Translations under genes and position numbers: made by a program
Shown here: piece after piece, positions 6,526 to 7,205 of the stretch
How the letters are laid out: every line of letters starts with the position of its first letter
Position numbering within the stretch: the first letter of the stretch is position 1
Assembly: GCA_027002665.1 (NCBI GenBank)
Contig: JALWZK010000099.1
Location: forward strand, 1-7,205
Source: Campylobacteraceae bacterium
GTDB lineage: Bacteria > Campylobacterota > Campylobacteria > Campylobacterales > Sulfurovaceae
Length of the DNA stretch: 7,205 bases
Direction of reading: 5' to 3'
Notes under the pieces: model-generated
What the model was told of the DNA's origin: nothing
Database searches by the model: none
What the model saw: the letters and a program-made list of their open reading frames with translations, nothing else

Positions 6526-7205
6526 GATATATAACAGCATATCTCATTCTATTAGTTATAGTTTTTTTTCCAGCTAATCTATCTGCCAATAGTATTGAGT
6601 ATAGTTTTGTTCCTAAGAAGGTCTATGAGAATCAGGTATTTCCTATCAGTTTTCTTGGAACAACAAAACCAAAAGATAGAATATCTTTCGGTTTTATTGG
6701 AAAAAGTCCCATATTGAGAAATGCTGTAGTTATTAGAAGTGGAACTAAAACCTTCTATACTTTCTATTTTAAAACAGATAAATCCCCTTTCTATATTCCA
6801 AAAGTTATTGTAAATATAAATGGGGAGGAGACCATTCTAAAAGGTGTATCTATACCGGTTGAGAAACTTCCCTATAGAGAAAATTTTTCAGGTGTTATAG
6901 CTTCAGGATTGAAGATAAAGAGTTATCAAGCTTCAATATATGATGAAAAAACCAATCTTATCTCTCTGCTTATAGAGGCACATGATGCAAATCTGGAGGA
7001 TATTTATGTTCCAGATGCTCTAAAAGATGGAATAGAGAATTTAAAAAGAGTAGGCTCTAAGATAGAGGGAAATTATTATATAGTTTTACCGGCTGAGCAA
7101 AAAAGACTTACATTTTCATATTTTGATACTATAAAAAATAGTTTTATAGATAAAACCATTCCAATAAGTATAGATGATGGTTCAGTAGCTGCACAAACCG
7201 ATTTA
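6522..7205 (+). CDS. Exported protein of unknown function (3' end beyond window)
   Basis: An open frame of 228 codons starts at the ATG overlapping the purQ stop (ATGA, 6522-6525) and runs off the right edge with no stop. GAGGGA at 6505-6510 is a possible, rather distant, ribosome site. Residues 1-22 form a clear signal peptide (hydrophobic LILLVIVFF core, cleavage expected after LSA), so the product is probably periplasmic or anchored at the inner membrane. The visible mature part is rich in alternating hydrophobic/polar strands and has no cysteine, which suggests beta-sandwich domains. I see no catalytic motif. From memory, C. jejuni has a putative periplasmic protein at the same place after purQ, so this is probably its ortholog, but I cannot confirm similarity. 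Any membrane anchor in the missing C-terminus is unknown. Confidence 0.85.
   Translation, partial: MRYITAYLILLVIVFFPANLSANSIEYSFVPKKVYENQVFPISFLGTTKPKDRISFGFIGKSPILRNAVVIRSGTKTFYTFYFKTDKSPFYIPKVIVNINGEETILKGVSIPVEKLPYRENFSGVIASGLKIKSYQASIYDEKTNLISLLIEAHDANLEDIYVPDALKDGIENLKRVGSKIEGNYYIVLPAEQKRLTFSYFDTIKNSFIDKTIPISIDDGSVAAQTDL

Noticed and set aside
1..7205. A new defence, mobile or CRISPR-like system in the window
   Set aside because: All complete genes but the TPR protein are recognised housekeeping genes. There are no direct-repeat arrays, transposase or integrase frames, tRNA attachment sites or sharp composition shifts.

Overview
The window is an AT-rich (about one third G+C by eye), gene-dense stretch. 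It is most likely from the chromosome of a member of the Campylobacterota (the former Epsilonproteobacteria). Supporting this are the strong preference for AGA (Arg) and ATA (Ile) codons, the separate small PurS and PurQ proteins, and the gene order clpB / ctpA-purC-purS-purQ-periplasmic protein, which from memory matches Campylobacter jejuni and relatives. The genus cannot be fixed from sequence alone.

Layout: two transcription units diverge from a 180-bp, very AT-rich spacer at 3381-3560. Leftward run clpB (disaggregase), a membrane-anchored TPR protein and the start of a small membrane protein cut by the window edge. Rightward run ctpA (exported S41 carboxyl-terminal protease), purC, purS, purQ and an exported protein of unknown function cut by the right edge. 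The rightward genes are 9 bp apart or overlap by 1-4 bp, so they look like one translationally coupled operon. The spacer holds a perfect-consensus sigma-70 promoter for clpB (TTGACA, 17 bp, TATAAT) and weaker -10 candidates for ctpA.

Function: ClpB rescues aggregated proteins with DnaK. CtpA trims or degrades proteins on the outer side of the inner membrane. PurC makes SAICAR. PurS and PurQ are two of the three subunits of FGAM synthase; the third, PurL, is not in this window. The operon therefore mixes de novo purine synthesis with envelope genes. This is a conserved arrangement rather than evidence of a shared pathway.

I found no mobile element, CRISPR array, RNA gene, defence locus or broken gene. 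The most unusual signal is compositional: the tetranucleotide GATC is completely absent from all 7205 bases, and aspartate codons switch from GAT to GAC wherever the next base is C. GTAC is also absent. This suggests long-term selection by a restriction or methylation system encoded elsewhere.
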